DNA from: an uncultured Bacteroidales bacterium
GTDB lineage: Bacteria; Bacteroidota; Bacteroidia; Bacteroidales; Paludibacteraceae
Reading direction: 5' to 3'
Length of the DNA: 52,557 nucleotides
Assembly (NCBI GenBank): GCA_902774075.1
Contig: CACYGT010000018.1
Coordinates: 1-52,557 of the forward strand
Both the position numbers and the translations under genes were made by a program. Of this stretch, positions 15,592 to 25,384 are shown piece by piece. The stretch's first letter is position 1, and each line of letters starts with the position of its first letter. The notes under the pieces are model-generated. The model saw only the letters and a list, made by a program, of their open reading frames with translations. It made no database searches and was not told the DNA's origin.

Positions 15592-16598
15592 TGCTTTCCT
15601 GATTGTTTGAATCGTACTACGGCGCGGCGCCAGATACTTGCATCGATAGCAGGCGAACCCATGTACTGACCGGGTTTCCGGATGTTTCCTGCTATACCGC
15701 TCTGCGCACCGAAGATACAGTTATCGGCAATCTCGATATGTCCCGCAACACCCACTTGTCCGGTTAAGATACAATGCTTGCCGATCTTCGAACTGCCAGC
15801 AATACCCACTTGTGCGCAGAGGAAGGTCGATTCGCCCACTTCGACATTATGACCTATCTGCACGAGGTTGTCTATCTTTACATTGCGTCGAATGATAGTC
15901 GAACCCATCATAGCGCGGTCGATGGTGGTGTTAGCACCTATCTCCACATCATCTTCGATGAGCACGTTTCCTATCTGCGGGATCTTTTGGTTAACGCCCT
16001 GTGCGTCGGGTTCGAAGCCAAAGCCGTCACTGCCGATGACAACCCCTGCGTGCAGGATACAATCGGCGCCTACGCGGCAATGTGCATAGACCTTGACGCC
16101 GGCGTAGAGAATGGTGTTATCGCCAATGACGACGTTGTCGCCGATGAACACATGCGGATATATCTGCACACCCTTGCCTAAGCGCACGTTCTTTCCGATA
16201 TACGCGAATGCCCCTACGTAAGCGTTTTCGGGCACAGACACACCCTCGCTGATGAACGAAGGCTGCTCGATACCTTGTTTGGCGGGATTCATGGCTTTGG
16301 AGACCAGTTGGAGTAACTGCGCCATCGCTCCGCGGGCGTTATCTACAAGGATAACTGCGCCGCCGGCTTTGCCTTCGCCTTCAGGAAAGCTGATCTTGCC
16401 CTCCACCACACTACGTGTGATGAGTATCACGCCCGCTTTGGTCTTCTCCAGGAACGGCAGGTATTTCTCGTCGGTGATGAAGGAGAGATGACGGGCTTCG
16501 GCGCTCTCTATGGGCGCTACGTCACTCACCTTTGCGTTGGCGTTACCGTACAAGGCGCCGCCTAAGAGGGCTGCTATTTGTTGTGCACTAAATTCCAT
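15588..16598 (-). CDS. lpxD: UDP-3-O-acylglucosamine N-acyltransferase
   Basis: The 336-residue third enzyme of the lipid A pathway adds the second acyl chain. The N-terminal uridine-binding domain (1-100, [18 protein letters not shown]) is followed by a left-handed beta-helix of hexapeptide repeats. The catalytic His lies in [12 protein letters not shown] and the conserved [10 protein letters not shown] precedes it. A short C-terminal helix ends the protein. The gene overlaps the HD hydrolase by 11 bp and lpxC by 4 bp, so the group HD-lpxD-lpxC-lpxA is one operon. Confidence 0.95.
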   Translation of the reverse strand: MEFSAQQIAALLGGALYGNANAKVSDVAPIESAEARHLSFITDEKYLPFLEKTKAGVILITRSVVEGKISFPEGEGKAGGAVILVDNARGAMAQLLQLVSKAMNPAKQGIEQPSFISEGVSVPENAYVGAFAYIGKNVRLGKGVQIYPHVFIGDNVVIGDNTILYAGVKVYAHCRVGADCILHAGVVIGSDGFGFEPDAQGVNQKIPQIGNVLIEDDVEIGANTTIDRAMMGSTIIRRNVKIDNLVQIGHNVEVGESTFLCAQVGIAGSSKIGKHCILTGQVGVAGHIEIADNCIFGAQSGIAGNIRKPGQYMGSPAIDASIWRRAVVRFKQSGKQ

Positions 16599-17820
16599 TC
16601 TCGCGCATTTTAAATAAATATAACTTCTTCGGTTTTCGCGTCAAGGCCTCGAGGTCCAGGATCTCACTCGCTTCGGCGATATCGCGTACGGTGTCGTCGG
16701 AGTATAAAATGTCGATGGAATCGGCCTTTTCGGAGTAAGTATTGCTGGTCGATACATGCTCGCACCAGCAGTATGCGGCGTCTTGTTCGCTGATACCCAA
16801 AGCCTGAGCGTACTGCTCGTTGAGCGCCGCTTTTTGTGTGTCTGTCAGAGGCGCGTCTATCAGTTCGCCGCGGAAGAGTTGACGGTTGATGAAGCTGCGG
16901 CTGAGGGCACTGAGCACCTTGTCTTCGCTGCTGATCCACGCTTTGATAGCGGACAGCACATCGTTGTCGTCGAGAAGTGCGTACTGGTCGAGCGCTTCGC
17001 TCGTCGGACTAAACATGTCGAACGTCACCGGCTGGTAGAGGAAGTAACGCAAGGCCGGCGAACAGAAGAGTTCCGTGCCTTTGCGTGCCAGTTCTTTGGC
17101 GCGGGACAGGATCTTGATGAGGTGCTGCTCGGCTGCCACAGAAGTCTTGTGCAGATAGACCTGCCAGTACATCAGACGGCGGGCTACCAGGAATTTCTCC
17201 ACGGAGTAGATGCCTTTCACTTGTACCACTAATCGGTCATTGCGCACATCTAACATCTTCAGCAGACGCTCGCTGGCTACACGGCCTTCCTGCACGCCGG
17301 TGAAGAACGAATCGCGGCAGAGATAGTCCATTCGGTCCACATCTAACTGACTCGATATCAGTTGGTGCAGGAAATGCTTGGGGTACTCGTTCTTGAAGAT
17401 GGCAATCGCCATGTCGAGTTGGCCGTGCAGGTCTTGGTTGATACGCTGCATCATTAGCAGCGAGATGTCCTCGTGCGTCACACCATCTACGAGCGTGTGC
17501 TCAAGCACGTGCGAGAAAGGACCGTGACCGATATCGTGCAGCAGGATGGCAATCATCGCCGCCGTTGCTTCTTCGTCTGTAATCTTGACTCCTTTGAGGC
17601 GGAGCGACTGTATGGCTTCGTGCATCAAATGCATCGCGCCGAGCGAGTGTCCGAAGCGGCTGTGCATCGCGCCCGGATAGACGAGATAGGACAGTCCCAA
17701 CTGCCGAATTCGGTTCAAACGCTGCACGTAAGGATGTTGCAGCACATCATATATGAGGTCGTTCGGAATAGATAAAAATCCGAAAACAGGGTCGTTAATT
17801 ATTTTCCGCTTATTAGCCAT
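16588..17820 (-). CDS. HD-domain phosphohydrolase (dGTPase-like)
   Basis: The 410-residue protein has an HD metal site: H in [16 protein letters not shown] in [14 protein letters not shown], and a later Asp in [13 protein letters not shown]. The family hydrolyses nucleotide or other phosphates; the exact substrate is unknown. A longer frame begins at 17847, but that start lies upstream of the -7 box TATTTTTG, so [15 protein letters not shown] from 17820 is chosen. In Bacteroidota this gene commonly heads the lpxD-lpxC-lpxA group, as it does here. Confidence 0.9.
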   Translation of the reverse strand: MANKRKIINDPVFGFLSIPNDLIYDVLQHPYVQRLNRIRQLGLSYLVYPGAMHSRFGHSLGAMHLMHEAIQSLRLKGVKITDEEATAAMIAILLHDIGHGPFSHVLEHTLVDGVTHEDISLLMMQRINQDLHGQLDMAIAIFKNEYPKHFLHQLISSQLDVDRMDYLCRDSFFTGVQEGRVASERLLKMLDVRNDRLVVQVKGIYSVEKFLVARRLMYWQVYLHKTSVAAEQHLIKILSRAKELARKGTELFCSPALRYFLYQPVTFDMFSPTSEALDQYALLDDNDVLSAIKAWISSEDKVLSALSRSFINRQLFRGELIDAPLTDTQKAALNEQYAQALGISEQDAAYCWCEHVSTSNTYSEKADSIDILYSDDTVRDIAEASEILDLEALTRKPKKLYLFKMRENGI

Positions 17821-17836
17821 AGTATAAAATTTCGTG

Positions 17837-17868
17837 CAAAAATACAAAAAAAATTACACATATGCAAA
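17837..17868 (-). promoter_or_regulatory. Promoter of the HD-lpx operon
   Basis: Minus-strand TTTG (17868-17865), a 20-base gap, TATTTTTG (17844-17837). It lies back to back with the tRNA-Leu promoter. Confidence 0.75.
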
Positions 17869-17873
17869 TTTTT

Positions 17874-17905
17874 CTTGCATATATCAAAAAAAAGCAGTAC
17901 TTTTG
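17874..17905 (+). promoter_or_regulatory. Promoter of tRNA-Leu
   Basis: CTTG (17874-17877), a 20-base gap with an A-tract and GCAG, TACTTTTG (17898-17905). The mature tRNA begins 13 bases after the -7 box. Confidence 0.75.
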
Positions 17906-17918
17906 CACCCGATTTCGC

Positions 17919-18004
17919 GCCGCGATGTTGGAATTGGTAGACAAGAAAGACTTAAAATCTTTTGCCCAGTGATGGGCGTGCCGGTTCGACCCCGGCTCGC
18001 GGTA
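17919..18004 (+). tRNA. tRNA-Leu(TAA)
   Basis: An 86-base class II tRNA. The acceptor stem is GCCGCGA (17919-17925) with TCGCGGT (17997-18003) and A18004 is the discriminator. The anticodon loop contains TAA. There is a long variable arm (GCCCAGTGATGGGC region) and the T loop GTTCGACCC. CCA is not encoded. The long variable arm and the A discriminator fit tRNA-Leu. Confidence 0.95.
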
Positions 18005-18007
18005 CAG

Positions 18008-18042
18008 AGATAGCCGACCATTTGGCCGGCTATCTTCTTTTA
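18008..18042 (+). terminator. Terminator after tRNA-Leu
   Basis: AGATAGCCG (18008-18016) pairs with CGGCTATCT (18027-18035), followed by TCTTTTAT. It is immediately downstream of the tRNA and just before the converging barrel gene. Confidence 0.85.
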
Positions 18043-18053
18043 TGTTTTTTTCT

Positions 18054-19838
18054 TTAGAAACGGTACGTCGCTCCGACTAAGAAATTGATACCTTGGCTGC
18101 GGTAGCCATAGAAGATCTCGTTCTTGCGGTGGAGCCAGTTGTTGATTTGCAGGAAGAGCGTCAGATTCGGCTTGGGCTCAGGACGTATGGTCTGTCCTTT
18201 GACCTTCAGCTTTTCTGCTTTTGCCTGTCCTACCCACATGTTGTACGCCAGACCGAGGTCAAGGTCTATCGTCGGCTTGAGTGTATGTTCTCGGTCGGTT
18301 GCCAGCGCAAGTCGGCTGCCCTTGAAGTGATTATCCGAATAGAGCGACCAGTGTTCGTCGATCTTACCGTCTATACGGAGGGCCAGATCCCAGTTCGGGC
18401 GGTCATAGACCGTGGTGTCGCCGCTCCAGAAATAATAATCGCCGTGCAGGTTGATACGCACGATATCGCGGTAGTGGTAGTTGATCTGTCCACCCACTTT
18501 CCCGCGCCTGTAGTTGGTGTGGCGGTGAATGAACTCACCCAGCGGACGCTTAGCACCCAGCGGCGCCAAGGTCGAAAGGGTATCTGCCGTCGCGATCAAA
18601 TAATCCTCGTCCATCATGTACGCATATCCTCCGTGGATCTCGATCAGCAGGTCGCGGTAGGGGCGGATATGGAAACCGGCCTCAGCGTCCACCGGTGTAT
18701 ACGGTGTACAAGGATGGATAATACCCGCATGGATAAAACTATAGCGATTCTCTTCCATGTAACTCTGCAGCGAACCCAGGCCCAGATTACCCGTGACGTC
18801 CGCATAGACAGTGAGCCAGTTCTTGGCGATCTGCGCCTCCATATTGATATGCGGCGAGGGGGCAAAAGAGAGGTTCTCGATGCCGGACAGATGGTGATGT
18901 CCCTTGCCGATATTGAGGTCGATATTCACACCCACATGCAGGTTGATACGATTGCCCTCATACGCATAATACGGCTCAAAGCGGATATTATGTCGGTTGC
19001 TGTACAGCGAGTCAGGGATAGCCGTCGCGAGCGGACCTTGCAGTTGCAGAATGTTATTCTGCACATAGAGGTTCGCACCCACATGATGCGCGTCACTGTG
19101 CCAATCGAACGCGCCGTGTGTACGTACCTGATGCTCGTTGACGAAACCGACCTTGGAGAAGATCTGGTATCCCGTCTGCACAAGGTACTGCACATCTTGT
19201 TTGGGGTTCGAACGCACACCGATAAAGGCCTCAGCCGTCCAAAGAGCGGTCTTGTCTGTGTCGGTAACAGGCTGGCGGTTGGCATACGACTCGGCATTTC
19301 GCGCCCACATATCGTGCGCCTTGCTATAATCGTACCAGTGGCCGTATTTATAGTAATAAATATTTCCGCCGTTGAGTCCGAAATAGAGGTCGCAGGTACG
19401 GAAGGTGTGGGTGAAATTGAGCCCTACTTTGGTCTTACTGAGTGTCGCCAAACCCCATTCGGCCTTGTGATGGGCATAGACGTCAAGAATAGAATTCTTG
19501 GTGTCGTCCAGATGATACCCGAAGTCAAACAAGGTGTTCGGGTGACCCAACGCCCCGCGCACATAGCCATTGTATCTGCGTCCCTCGCCAAAACGAGTAG
19601 GCTGTGACAGGAGCGGATTGAACGTAGGCAGCGGTGTCACATCGGCCGTATATTCGGAGTACTCCACGGGCGAAAGGTCGATAGAAGTCTCTACCACCTC
19701 CGGTTTCGTAGCTATCTTGCCGGCCGATTGTATCGTGGGCTGAAACTCGCGCTCTACGGTCACCGAGCGGTTGAGTTCGTCCTCCGCACAAACTATCGTG
19801 CTGACGAGCAGCGCAACTATCAAACTATTCCTCCTCAT
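18054..19838 (-). CDS. Outer-membrane beta-barrel protein
   Basis: The 594-residue protein has a signal peptide (RRNSLIVALLVSTIVCA). A short N-terminal linker, LNRSVTVEREFQPTIQSAGK, of a type often seen before Bacteroidota barrels, is followed by about 450 residues of alternating aromatic strands that end in the outer-membrane signature GATYRF. There is no plug domain, so it is not a complete TonB-dependent receptor. Its start overlaps the TPR protein gene by 14 bp, so the two are probably a functional pair. A degenerate heptamer array encodes EKLKVKGQT near residue 545. Confidence 0.75.
   Translation of the reverse strand: MRRNSLIVALLVSTIVCAEDELNRSVTVEREFQPTIQSAGKIATKPEVVETSIDLSPVEYSEYTADVTPLPTFNPLLSQPTRFGEGRRYNGYVRGALGHPNTLFDFGYHLDDTKNSILDVYAHHKAEWGLATLSKTKVGLNFTHTFRTCDLYFGLNGGNIYYYKYGHWYDYSKAHDMWARNAESYANRQPVTDTDKTALWTAEAFIGVRSNPKQDVQYLVQTGYQIFSKVGFVNEHQVRTHGAFDWHSDAHHVGANLYVQNNILQLQGPLATAIPDSLYSNRHNIRFEPYYAYEGNRINLHVGVNIDLNIGKGHHHLSGIENLSFAPSPHINMEAQIAKNWLTVYADVTGNLGLGSLQSYMEENRYSFIHAGIIHPCTPYTPVDAEAGFHIRPYRDLLIEIHGGYAYMMDEDYLIATADTLSTLAPLGAKRPLGEFIHRHTNYRRGKVGGQINYHYRDIVRINLHGDYYFWSGDTTVYDRPNWDLALRIDGKIDEHWSLYSDNHFKGSRLALATDREHTLKPTIDLDLGLAYNMWVGQAKAEKLKVKGQTIRPEPKPNLTLFLQINNWLHRKNEIFYGYRSQGINFLVGATYRF
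18197..18224 (-). repeat. Degenerate 7-bp repeat in the barrel gene
   Basis: Four heptamers on the plus strand, CTTTGAC, CTTCAGC, TTTTCTG and CTTTTGC, form a weak array in phase with the clearer ones. The coding product is a Lys-rich loop. Confidence 0.4.
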
Positions 19839-22773
19839 AGTTGTCCTCCTTTGTTACGGGTTTTTCTAATGTGTCCAGTTGGGCCAGGCGCGCCTTGATA
19901 AGAGCCTGTATATCATCGCCCTTGATCAAGTAGTTCTGCTGCAACACGAGCAGGTACTGTCTTGCCTGGAACAGTTCACCGCGGTCGCGGTTGATATCGC
20001 TCAAGAGCACCAATGCCCGCGCGAGCCAGTATTGCTGCTGGGTGTTGCTTTGGGTGAACTCACCCACCTGTACCTCGGCAGCGTCTAAGTCCTTGAGCTC
20101 ATAGAAGCTCTGCGCAAGCAAAAACATAGCCTCAGCGCCTTGTGCCGTACGTACCTCTGTGGCTAAAGCCTTGAGATCCGGCTGCGCCTGTTTCCATTGA
20201 TTGAGTGCGATATACGCTCTCGCACGTCCGTAGAGCGCCTCCTTGCGGGTGTCGTCCTTGACGGGCTTGTCGCTCAGGATCTGAGTGGCGATATCGATAG
20301 CCGCCTGATGACGTCCGAGCGCTTGCGAGCAACGTAAGATACCCAGACGGGCGGTCGTCGTATGTTCGCGTGTCGAAGCCAAGGCGTGCATGCGATAGAA
20401 ACCTTCCAGCGCACAAGCATAGTCGGCCTTGTCATAACATATCTCCGCTACGCGGATAGCGGCCTCTTCCTGATAGGGGTTGGCACTCATCTCCGCCAGC
20501 ACGGCATACTGCGCCAAAGCCTCTGAGGTCTGGCCCAGACGGTAATATGAGTCCGCCAGATAGTACCGCGCGGAAGTGCAGTAACGACCGCCGGCACAGA
20601 ACTGCGTCAGGTAGTTACTGAACGAAACGGTTGCTTTCTGATAGGCCGCCTGCATATACTGCATCTCGGCTGCCGCGTAGAGCAGCGAATCCTCCTGCGT
20701 GCTGACGTTCATATTCATCTTCGCAAGTTGCTTGGTGTACTCCAGATACTCGTTCACATTACCGCTGGCGACGTACATAGCCTGCAGCGCGTCCAAAGCC
20801 GTGTAAGCCTCTTCGGTAGCCGGGTATTTCTCGATCGTCTGGCGATAGGCGGCAATCGCATTGTCCGTCTGACGTAAGTTACGGTAGAGCATAGCGCGCT
20901 CCAACGATGCCTTGCGGGCAAGGGTAGAGTGCGGATATGTGCTCAACAACTGCTCGTACGTGATGATAGCACCGCGCTCGTCGTCTTGTTGCAATTGCGC
21001 ACGGGCAATCTCATACAAACCGTCGTCGGCATAGTCGGACTTCGGATAACGGCGAACTAACTCACGCAAGACCTTCGCTTTCTCGCCGTACTTATGCTGT
21101 AAGCCCAAGGCATAGCCGCGTTGGAAGAGCGCATAATCGGCACCCGAAGCCTCCAGGTTGCTCACCTGTGAATAATAGGTGATCGCCTGCGGGAACTGAC
21201 GGGCATTGAAATAGCAATCACCGATACGGTTGAGCGCGTCGGCGTAGGTAGCCTCTGTCGATTGTGCGTTGTCGATATAGGCCGAGAAAGCCGTGCGAGC
21301 CTTGTCGTATTGGTTTTGCGAGAAATAGCAGTAACCCTCTAAGTATCTTGCTATTACCGCATTCTTCGACTTGCGCGAATCGGGGCGGTCAAAGAAGTTC
21401 TTCAGGTCTTTCTCGCACTCAGCATAATTACGCAGACGATACTGAGCTTCTGCACGCAGGTAATAGGCCTCCGTAGTGAACAGGGAAGACTCGTCCGAAT
21501 GGTTGATCACTTCCGTCAACCACTCCACCGACTGGTTCATCTTACCTTGCAGGAACAGATCGGCGCCTAACTGATAGCGCAGATACTGTTTCGTCTCGAT
21601 CATCTGAGGCGTCGGGTTGGCAATCGAATCCAAGGTCTGGATTGCCGCCGCGTAGTTCTTGCTCTGCATCAAGGCATCGCTCAACAGACGGTATATCTGT
21701 CCTTCGTATTTCGAGTCGGGGAACTGACGCAAGAACTCATTGAACGCCCGAACGGACTCACCTAATGCGCTGGAACTCTGATAGGTACAGAGTGCGTAGT
21801 TATACGAGGCCTCTTCTGTGATATCCGGGGTGATCTTATAGTTGGATGCAGCTTGGTAAGATAACTTCGCTTGTTCCGGCTGCGCCAACTGCACATAGGC
21901 ATTACCCATCGTCATACACGTAGCTTCCGAGAGGCTGTCCGCCTGCAGCTTCACTTTCTTCAAGTAATGTACTGCCTCGTCGTATTGGCCTAATTTATAC
22001 GAAGCCGAGCCTAACATATACAGGTCGCTACGAACCGGTTCTTCACCGTTCGCCAGGGCTTCCAACTCGTAGTTCTGTAAGTACTCGATAGCCAATTTAT
22101 AATCTTTCTTGTCGTACGCTATCTCACCCAAGATACGGTGTAACTCGCTCTTGTTTGGGCAATCAGGCTGGGCGCGTAACAGGCTGTCTGCACGCACGAC
22201 CACTTCGTCGTATTTGCCTTGTGCATACTGGATCTGTATCAGGTAGAAAGGTACGGTCTTGGCATACTCGGACGAGTGCTCCAACTTCAGCAAAGCCGGC
22301 AAGGCATCGTCATAACGCTGCAGTTTGTACATACAATAGGCATAGTAGTACGTGCTGCGTGTGGTATAACGGTTGGTCTCTTTGCTCAACTTATTGAAAT
22401 AGATAGCCGCACGTTGATACTCCTGCAGCATCAAATATGCGTATCCGCGATAGTACGAATAGTCCGCTTGATGGGCGCGGCCCAGCGCACGGAAATCGAC
22501 TTTCTCCAAGAACTTCACACCCTGCTTGTAATGCCCTTTCTCTACCTGCAGCACGCCTTGCATGAAGTTCACCTCATCGGCGAAGGTCGTGTAAGGAAAA
22601 GCCTGCAGGTATTCCTTCAGGTCTTTCTGCAAGAGCTTGTCCCGGCCGTCAAAACGCGCAGCCAGCTCGTTATAACGAGCTTCCATCTCCGGCGTTTGGG
22701 CAGAAAGGGGAGTTACTAGGACACCTAGAAAACCTAGGAGTCCTAGGATGCCTAGTTGAATTCTTTTTCTCAT
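19825..22773 (-). CDS. Large TPR protein, exported
   Basis: The 982-residue protein has a signal peptide (1-25, ending PLSAQ) and then tetratricopeptide repeats over nearly its whole length. Repeats such as YSYYRGYAYLMLQEYQRAAI and ALNRIGDCYFNARQFPQAIT are spaced about 34-40 residues apart; more than 20 are plausible. It is probably a periplasmic or outer-membrane-associated scaffold. It lies between potD (4-bp overlap) and the outer-membrane barrel (14-bp overlap). The hydrophobic core of the signal peptide is built from a 9-bp DNA repeat. No enzymatic motif is seen. Confidence 0.85.
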   Translation of the reverse strand: MRKRIQLGILGLLGFLGVLVTPLSAQTPEMEARYNELAARFDGRDKLLQKDLKEYLQAFPYTTFADEVNFMQGVLQVEKGHYKQGVKFLEKVDFRALGRAHQADYSYYRGYAYLMLQEYQRAAIYFNKLSKETNRYTTRSTYYYAYCMYKLQRYDDALPALLKLEHSSEYAKTVPFYLIQIQYAQGKYDEVVVRADSLLRAQPDCPNKSELHRILGEIAYDKKDYKLAIEYLQNYELEALANGEEPVRSDLYMLGSASYKLGQYDEAVHYLKKVKLQADSLSEATCMTMGNAYVQLAQPEQAKLSYQAASNYKITPDITEEASYNYALCTYQSSSALGESVRAFNEFLRQFPDSKYEGQIYRLLSDALMQSKNYAAAIQTLDSIANPTPQMIETKQYLRYQLGADLFLQGKMNQSVEWLTEVINHSDESSLFTTEAYYLRAEAQYRLRNYAECEKDLKNFFDRPDSRKSKNAVIARYLEGYCYFSQNQYDKARTAFSAYIDNAQSTEATYADALNRIGDCYFNARQFPQAITYYSQVSNLEASGADYALFQRGYALGLQHKYGEKAKVLRELVRRYPKSDYADDGLYEIARAQLQQDDERGAIITYEQLLSTYPHSTLARKASLERAMLYRNLRQTDNAIAAYRQTIEKYPATEEAYTALDALQAMYVASGNVNEYLEYTKQLAKMNMNVSTQEDSLLYAAAEMQYMQAAYQKATVSFSNYLTQFCAGGRYCTSARYYLADSYYRLGQTSEALAQYAVLAEMSANPYQEEAAIRVAEICYDKADYACALEGFYRMHALASTREHTTTARLGILRCSQALGRHQAAIDIATQILSDKPVKDDTRKEALYGRARAYIALNQWKQAQPDLKALATEVRTAQGAEAMFLLAQSFYELKDLDAAEVQVGEFTQSNTQQQYWLARALVLLSDINRDRGELFQARQYLLVLQQNYLIKGDDIQALIKARLAQLDTLEKPVTKEDNYEEE
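22713..22757 (-). repeat. 9-bp repeat coding for a signal-peptide core
   Basis: Read on the minus strand, units CTAGGCATC, CTAGGACTC, CTAGGTTTT and CTAGGTGTC follow each other and give LGILGLLGFLGV. The unit keeps the reading frame and is hydrophobic. Confidence 0.6.
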
Positions 22774-24014
22774 CTAGCCAATTTGATTTCGTTCCACATC
22801 TCGAGCAGCATCTCCTGGCTCTCGCCGGCGTCGTGCATCAGCGCACAACGGTCGATGATACTCTTGTCGGCATAGTAAACCGGGTTGAGGTGCAGTGCGT
22901 GCGGGTCTAATAACTCGCCGTCCACCTCGATCGGCTCTTCGCCAAAGAAATACGAAGCGTCAACCGTCTCCGGCCACTCTTCCTCGTCGTTCTGCTCGGC
23001 CAGGATCTCCGATGCGGCGTTCACACCTCCGGCACATGATACATAGCCGATCTCGTCCATGTTCTTCAGCGCATTCTCGGCCTTACACATGTAGTCGATG
23101 AAGTACGTAGCTGCCTTGACATTCTTTGCATATTTCGGGATTACCCAGCCGTCAAACCATACGTTCGAGCCCTCTTGCGGCACGATATAATCGAGCATCA
23201 CACCCATCTCGGCTGCCTCTTCGATCGCAAACTGCGCGTCACCGGACCAGCTCAGGTTCAACCATGCTTTGCCTTTGGTCATCTCCTCCTTACCGAAGTC
23301 TACCTCCCAGCCGCAGATCTGCTTCTTGGCCTGCAGCAGGATCTCCTTCACTGCCGCTACACGCTCTTTGGTGATGTTACGCACCAACTCGTCGCGGTTA
23401 ACTGTGCCGGCTGCGATCTCATTACGATATGCGTAGAGCACAAGTACCGAATACACGTCGCGGAACGCATCTTTCATCAGGATACGGTTCTCGAACTTCG
23501 GATTCAAAACAGCCCCCCAGCTCTCCAGGTCCTCGCGGTTCACAAACTGCGGGTTGTAGATGAAGCCCGTCGTGCCCCACATGTAACCTACCGTGTAGTC
23601 GCTTACCGTCACGTCGGGACGCGGGGACATCTGCTGGAACTTCGCCGTCACAAACGGAGAGATATTGTCGAAATAATAGATCGAGTCGGCAATCAAGTCC
23701 TTCTGAATCGGAATCAGCAGGTCTTTCTTGAGCATGCGCTCGATGATATACTCCGACGGACAGAACACATCATAGTCCTCGTGACCCACCTCGATCTTCG
23801 TCAACGCGGTCTCGTTGATGTCGAAGGTCTCATAAACCAGTTGCACTTTCTCGCCCGTCTGGTCGAAATACCACTGCTCAAAACCGGCCTTGACGTCCTC
23901 GTTGATGTAGTCCGCCCAGTTGAGCACTTTGAGTTGATGTGCGCGGTCAACACCGCCGCAAGAACACATGAAGATGGCTACGAAAGCCAACAGGATGCTA
24001 GAAATCTTTTTCAT
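22770..24014 (-). CDS. potD: Spermidine/putrescine-binding lipoprotein
   Basis: The 414-residue periplasmic substrate-binding protein belongs to the polyamine ABC transporter family. The signal region ends in FMCSCGG, so it is probably a lipoprotein anchored to a membrane. The mature start LKVLNWADYINEDV is a hallmark of PotD/PotF, and further conserved segments are YDVFCPSEYIIERM and GYMWGTTGFIYNP. It is somewhat longer than the E. coli protein (348). It overlaps potC by 4 bp upstream and the TPR gene by 4 bp downstream. Confidence 0.92.
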   Translation of the reverse strand: MKKISSILLAFVAIFMCSCGGVDRAHQLKVLNWADYINEDVKAGFEQWYFDQTGEKVQLVYETFDINETALTKIEVGHEDYDVFCPSEYIIERMLKKDLLIPIQKDLIADSIYYFDNISPFVTAKFQQMSPRPDVTVSDYTVGYMWGTTGFIYNPQFVNREDLESWGAVLNPKFENRILMKDAFRDVYSVLVLYAYRNEIAAGTVNRDELVRNITKERVAAVKEILLQAKKQICGWEVDFGKEEMTKGKAWLNLSWSGDAQFAIEEAAEMGVMLDYIVPQEGSNVWFDGWVIPKYAKNVKAATYFIDYMCKAENALKNMDEIGYVSCAGGVNAASEILAEQNDEEEWPETVDASYFFGEEPIEVDGELLDPHALHLNPVYYADKSIIDRCALMHDAGESQEMLLEMWNEIKLAR

Positions 24015-25384
24015 TTTTCTTCTTGTTTATTTTTACGTATATTAATAACTATCAAAGCAATAAGCATCACCAGTAAGATGAGCGTGAACAGCGGTCTCAA
24101 CTCCGGTGTCAGACCGCCCTTGCGTGCGTCCGAATAGATAAATGTACTCAGCGTCTCCAGACCGCCGCTTCCTTTCGTGAAGAAGGTCACACCGAAGTCA
24201 TCGACCGATAGTGTCAGCGCCAAGATAAAACCACTCAGCATGCCCGGCCATAGTTCCGGCAACATCACCATTCTAAGCGCCTGGGCCGGCGTAGCACCTA
24301 AGTCCAGAGCCGCCTCGTAGGTATTGGGGTTCATGCGACTCAGACGAGGCAACACACTCAGCACTACATACGGCGTACAGAACACCACATGCGCGATGCA
24401 CACCGTTGCCAGACCCTGACTCACGCCCAACGCCACAAACAGAAGGAACAGAGATATACCCGTGATGATATCCGGGTTAATCATCGGCACCGAGTTCAAT
24501 AGACTCACCGTCTTACGTGCCCTCGCACGCATGTTATATATACCGATCGCCGCGAGTGTACCCAGTATCGTCGAGCACACCGCCGCGATAAGGGCAATAA
24601 TAAGTGTGTACATGATCGCGCTGTTCAGACCCGCATCGGCCTTACCCGTGAACAAGTTCACGTACAGGTCCATCGAGAAACCCGTCCAGTTGCCCAAAAT
24701 CTTACTCTTTGTAAACGAGAACACGGCAATCAACGCGATCGGCGCGTACAGTACCAACAGCAGCAACCAGAGGTATAACTGAGATACATAGTGCCGGCGG
24801 TTTCCCATGCGTTTGCGGCGTAACATCTCCTGCTCAACGGCCGGCAGGTCTTTCTCCTTCCGGCGCTGGAACAGAATATATCCGCCATAGAAGGCAGCTC
24901 CCAACAAGGCGAGCCCGGCGAACAGCCACCATATCCATCCTCGACTTTTGGAAGACACCGAAGTATTCGCTACCAAATAGTCCTCAAAAGCCCGATAGGC
25001 GTTCTGACGCAACACCGCCTGCTTGCGGTTCTTCACTGCTTTGTTGTTCCGCCAAACGGTCCACGTCACTTCTCCTTCGTCCCTATAGCTGTAGATGCTG
25101 TCAAACTTACCTTCTGTCTCCACCGCCTTATCCGCGAAGATAAAATCAAAGGAGTCGATCCCGCTAACCGCTAACCGCTCACCCGTAACCTGTAACCCGT
25201 AACCCGTAACCTTTATATTCACCTTCTCCGCCGCATAACTCTCCGGAAACTCCTTGAGCAACTTGTTCTCTCCCGTCGTCCCGACCTTCAAATCATACGT
25301 CAGATTTGATTGCGCAAAAACCATCGTGCTGAATAGCAACAACGTCGCGATAACCTTTAACCTTTCACCTTTCACCTTTATCAT
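24011..25384 (-). CDS. potC: Polyamine permease PotC with extra N-terminal exported domain
   Basis: The 457-residue protein has two parts. From about residue 200 it is a normal PotC-type permease with six membrane segments and the EAA-like loop EAALDLGATPAQALRMVMLP that contacts PotA. Before it are about 195 extra residues: a signal-like segment (VIATLLLFSTMVFAQ), a domain of about 120 residues, a membrane segment ([20 protein letters not shown], 150-169) and a charged cytosolic linker (QRRKEKDLPAVEQEMLRRKR). The start overlaps potB by 4 bp (ATGA), so the long form is the translated one. Two heptamer arrays lie in the extra part, one just after the start codon. I do not recognise the extra domain; it may sense ligand or dock PotD. 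Confidence 0.85.
   Translation of the reverse strand: MIKVKGERLKVIATLLLFSTMVFAQSNLTYDLKVGTTGENKLLKEFPESYAAEKVNIKVTGYGLQVTGERLAVSGIDSFDFIFADKAVETEGKFDSIYSYRDEGEVTWTVWRNNKAVKNRKQAVLRQNAYRAFEDYLVANTSVSSKSRGWIWWLFAGLALLGAAFYGGYILFQRRKEKDLPAVEQEMLRRKRMGNRRHYVSQLYLWLLLLVLYAPIALIAVFSFTKSKILGNWTGFSMDLYVNLFTGKADAGLNSAIMYTLIIALIAAVCSTILGTLAAIGIYNMRARARKTVSLLNSVPMINPDIITGISLFLLFVALGVSQGLATVCIAHVVFCTPYVVLSVLPRLSRMNPNTYEAALDLGATPAQALRMVMLPELWPGMLSGFILALTLSVDDFGVTFFTKGSGGLETLSTFIYSDARKGGLTPELRPLFTLILLVMLIALIVINIRKNKQEEK
25163..25211 (-). repeat. 7-bp tandem repeat inside potC
   Basis: Seven consecutive units, on the plus strand GCTAACC twice, GCTCACC, CGTAACC, TGTAACC, then CGTAACC twice. On the coding strand they read GYGLQVTGERLAVSG. 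The array lies in the extra N-terminal domain. Confidence 0.9.
25352..25379 (-). repeat. 7-bp tandem repeat at the potC start
   Basis: Four units, on the plus strand AACCTTT twice and CACCTTT twice, beginning 2 bp after the start codon. They encode KVKGERLKV. Confidence 0.85.

Noticed and set aside
15588-16181. Long frames on the strand opposite to lpxD, lpxC, pckA and secDF (several hundred codons)
   Set aside because: These are shadow frames caused by strong codon bias in real genes. They lack signal, motif and start context, and the opposite frames are recognisable conserved enzymes.
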